Below are positions 11,605 through 13,032 of a stretch of 13,032 nucleotides of DNA, piece by piece (the first letter of the stretch is position 1; each line of letters opens with the position of its first letter). Source of the stretch: Anaerolineales bacterium (GTDB lineage Bacteria; Chloroflexota; Anaerolineae; Epilineales; JAANWY01); contig JAANWY010000390.1 of the NCBI GenBank assembly GCA_018263655.1, forward strand, positions 1 to 13,032, given 5' to 3'. The notes beneath the pieces are model-generated. The model saw only the letters and a list, made by a program, of their open reading frames with translations, was not told where the DNA came from and ran no database searches. The position numbers and the translations under genes were made by a program.

Positions 11605-13001
11605 ACGGTTTGAGGGGCCGGTGAACCTAAACTCGCTGATTGAGAAGCATCAGAGTGGGCTGGAACTGTGCCCCCTGCTTCTCCAGTCTGCGGTCCAGGC
11701 TGCAATCGTTCATCTTCCGAACTGGCAACTGGGGGTTCGGCCGATGACTCACTTTGTCCACAGTGGCTGGACAAGCACGCCTTCGCCAGGAGCTGCGCCG
11801 GCAGCCCCATGTCCTCCGCATCCAGATCGTCAGTCTGCCCATCCAGAACCGGCGTCACTTGAGTCAACAGCTCTGCTGCTGGCTGCATCTTGGGGATAAG
11901 TGTGAGACACCACTCGGCATCACGCTCTGGCTCGACAGAATCGTCGTCGCCCCCACCGTCTGGGTTCGGAAACGTCAGCCAGCGATCCATCGGAGCCCGC
12001 CCAACTTCATGGAACAGAGCGGCCCATTGCAGGCTCTGAGCCTCTGGCGGGTGCAACCCGTTGGCGCCGGCCATTGCCAGGGTAGAGCGCGTAAGGGCTT
12101 CGGCGCATTCCTTGACAGCCGGCGAACCGACGTCCAGGGCCGTGAGCAACAGGCCGGCGCCAGCTACATAGAGGCCGGTTTCCGGCGAGGGCTCACGCCG
12201 TGCCCCGAGCCCCGTCGAAGGGCTGTCAAAGGGTTGAGCGCTGAACAGTTGACTGAAGTAGTTGGCCAGGCAAACCACAAACAGCTCCCGCAGCTCGGAA
12301 GGCGCGTCCCCCTCGTTCTCCGCCCAGGTACACGTGAGCACCCCGATGGGTTCATCAGCGTGAAACAGGCCGGCCACTACGCGCGAGCTCTCATTCGCGT
12401 CGGCGTCGCCCACCCGCAGGGCTTGCGATGACAGCGCTGCCAGTTCATCCGTCGTGGCAACCTGCCCCCCTGTCAGGGCAGCCAGCGTCGTGGATTCCTC
12501 CTCAAGCTCCGGGTCTGAAGCTTCGCCTTGGGGTTCCCCGTCTCGCTCGGCGGAATGCTCTGCTTGATCGGTTCCAATCGGCAACCCGCGGAAGAGTTCG
12601 TCGAAGGGGCCTGTCTTGAGCGACGTCCTGAGCCTGTCGAAGGGCTTGTCGAGCGGGGACGACTGCCAGGCACGCCGCTGGGAATGGACGGTGCTGGCCA
12701 GATGCAGCTGAACCTCCTCTGAATGCGAACCGTTCGAATGCGAACCGTTCGAATGCGAACCGTTCTGCTGCAGCCGGCTCAGCACCCCCCCAATACCGGG
12801 GAGTTGTCGCCAAGATGCCAACCAGTCCGACTCCCTGGCCGCCAGGAGCCAGAGCGCCGCGCTCTGGCAGCCTAGTGCTTTCTCCGTGGCTTTTACAGCC
12901 GCCTCTGCCCATTGATCCAGCTCGGTCGCTACTCCGACCGCGTCGTTAACGACAACGAGTGCTTCAATGATTGATTGATTCATAAGACCAAAGGTCTCCA
13001 C
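11601..13001 (-). CDS. Interrupted GAF-like domain plus degenerate HD(-GYP)-like domain protein
   Basis: Residues 10-80 and 205-255 (FHADEPIGVLTCTWAENE, then ELRELFVVCLANYFSQLF) look like the two halves of a GAF domain. They are separated by about 120 residues of low complexity that include NGSHS repeated three times (80-94) and repeat-derived peptides (about 116-137). Residues 283-390 resemble an HD or HD-GYP domain, with ALFHEVGR (328-335) in place of the usual ALLHDIGK; the HD pair is HE, and neither the first metal-binding His nor a GYP motif is found. Catalysis is therefore unlikely, and a sensory or scaffold role is possible. The C-terminus (391-466) is acidic, Ser/Pro-rich and unassigned. 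The start is GTG 12999-13001 with AAGGA nine nt upstream; ATG 12981-12983 is an alternative. It overlaps the sortase gene by 4 nt. Confidence 0.65.
   Translation of the reverse strand: METFGLMNQSIIEALVVVNDAVGVATELDQWAEAAVKATEKALGCQSAALWLLAARESDWLASWRQLPGIGGVLSRLQQNGSHSNGSHSNGSHSEEVQLHLASTVHSQRRAWQSSPLDKPFDRLRTSLKTGPFDELFRGLPIGTDQAEHSAERDGEPQGEASDPELEEESTTLAALTGGQVATTDELAALSSQALRVGDADANESSRVVAGLFHADEPIGVLTCTWAENEGDAPSELRELFVVCLANYFSQLFSAQPFDSPSTGLGARREPSPETGLYVAGAGLLLTALDVGSPAVKECAEALTRSTLAMAGANGLHPPEAQSLQWAALFHEVGRAPMDRWLTFPNPDGGGDDDSVEPERDAEWCLTLIPKMQPAAELLTQVTPVLDGQTDDLDAEDMGLPAQLLAKACLSSHCGQSESSAEPPVASSEDERLQPGPQTGEAGGTVPAHSDASQSASLGSPAPQTV
12207..12223. repeat. Dispersed GTCGAAGGGC repeat inside the GAF/HD-like gene
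   Basis: GAGCCCCGTCGAAGGGC matches 16 of 17 bases of 1011-1027 in the slt-flgB spacer. Here it is read as protein (PFDSPSTGLGAR, about residues 257-268), so it appears to be an intergenic-type repeat inserted in frame. Confidence 0.6.
12625..12645. repeat. REP-like dispersed repeat translated as PFDRLRT
   Basis: On the minus strand this 21-bp element reads GCCCTTCGACAGGCTCAGGA plus C. That is a repeat type I recognise from many bacterial genomes, where it usually lies between genes. Here it encodes PFDRLRT. A related copy in the same direction lies at about 12600-12621 (encoding LKTGPFDE). Base 1 of the window also begins in a CCTTCGAC-rich stretch. Confidence 0.6.
12721..12765. repeat. 15-bp in-frame tandem repeat, three exact copies
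   Basis: GAATGCGAACCGTTC is repeated exactly three times (12721-12735, 12736-12750, 12751-12765). On the minus strand it encodes NGSHS x 3 (residues 80-94 of the GAF/HD-like protein). Exact copies suggest recent expansion. Confidence 0.95.
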
Positions 13002-13032
13002 CAGTACTGTTCCTTATTCGATCAGTTCTTCC

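Noticed and set aside
11754..12431. Plus-strand open frame opposite the GAF/HD-like gene
   Set aside because: There are no motifs, it contains the reverse reading of the same repeats, and there is no ribosome site; the minus strand reading has GAF- and HD-like features and an ATGA overlap.
13014..13032. End of an upstream gene (EELIE then TAA)
   Set aside because: Only five codons are visible, which is too little to support a gene.

Overview
The window is one strand of a flagellar assembly locus. Every gene I can support reads on the minus strand, so transcription runs from high to low coordinates. The DNA is GC-rich with tightly packed or overlapping genes. I infer a motile, probably monoderm, Chloroflexota-like bacterium. 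The reasons are a sortase, spacers full of short tandem repeats and GGTCTCC hairpins, and no outer-membrane genes in view. That taxonomic call is inference only.

Upstream block (13001 to 9846): a large protein with a GAF-like domain and a degenerate HD domain overlaps by an ATGA junction a lipoprotein-type class D/E-like sortase. A perfect 16-bp hairpin follows, then a receiver-GAF response regulator with a problematic start. Its stop codon lies inside the -35 box of a good sigma-70-type promoter (CTGACA, 17 nt, TATACT).

Flagellar block (9736 to 1): the promoter leads into a clan GH-A-like glycoside hydrolase with no signal peptide and a roughly 175-residue disordered N-terminus. Then follow flgC, fliE, fliF, fliG, fliH, fliI, fliJ, a lytic transglycosylase, flgB and the start of fliK, which leaves the window at base 1. 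FliE, FlgC and FlgB build the proximal rod, FliF the MS ring and FliG the rotor switch. FliH, FliI and FliJ are the export ATPase complex and FliK controls hook length. The two hydrolases are candidates for opening the cell wall for the rod. The usual flgB-flgC-fliE order is broken: flgB sits after fliJ and the hydrolase occupies the head of the operon.

Spacers: the non-overlapping junctions fliK/flgB, flgB/slt, fliJ/fliI, fliF/fliE and fliE/flgC carry tandem arrays with 6-, 7-, 8-, 10-, 12-, 24- or 25-bp units. Most run into the stop codon of the preceding gene. The longest gene-free stretch (7631-7924) is almost wholly three such arrays plus a hairpin. No tRNA, rRNA, CRISPR array, transposase or plus-strand gene was found.

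The most interesting lead is the leaderless glycoside hydrolase at the head of the flagellar operon, a possible substrate of the flagellar type III export system. The unusual repeat arrays at the gene junctions come second.
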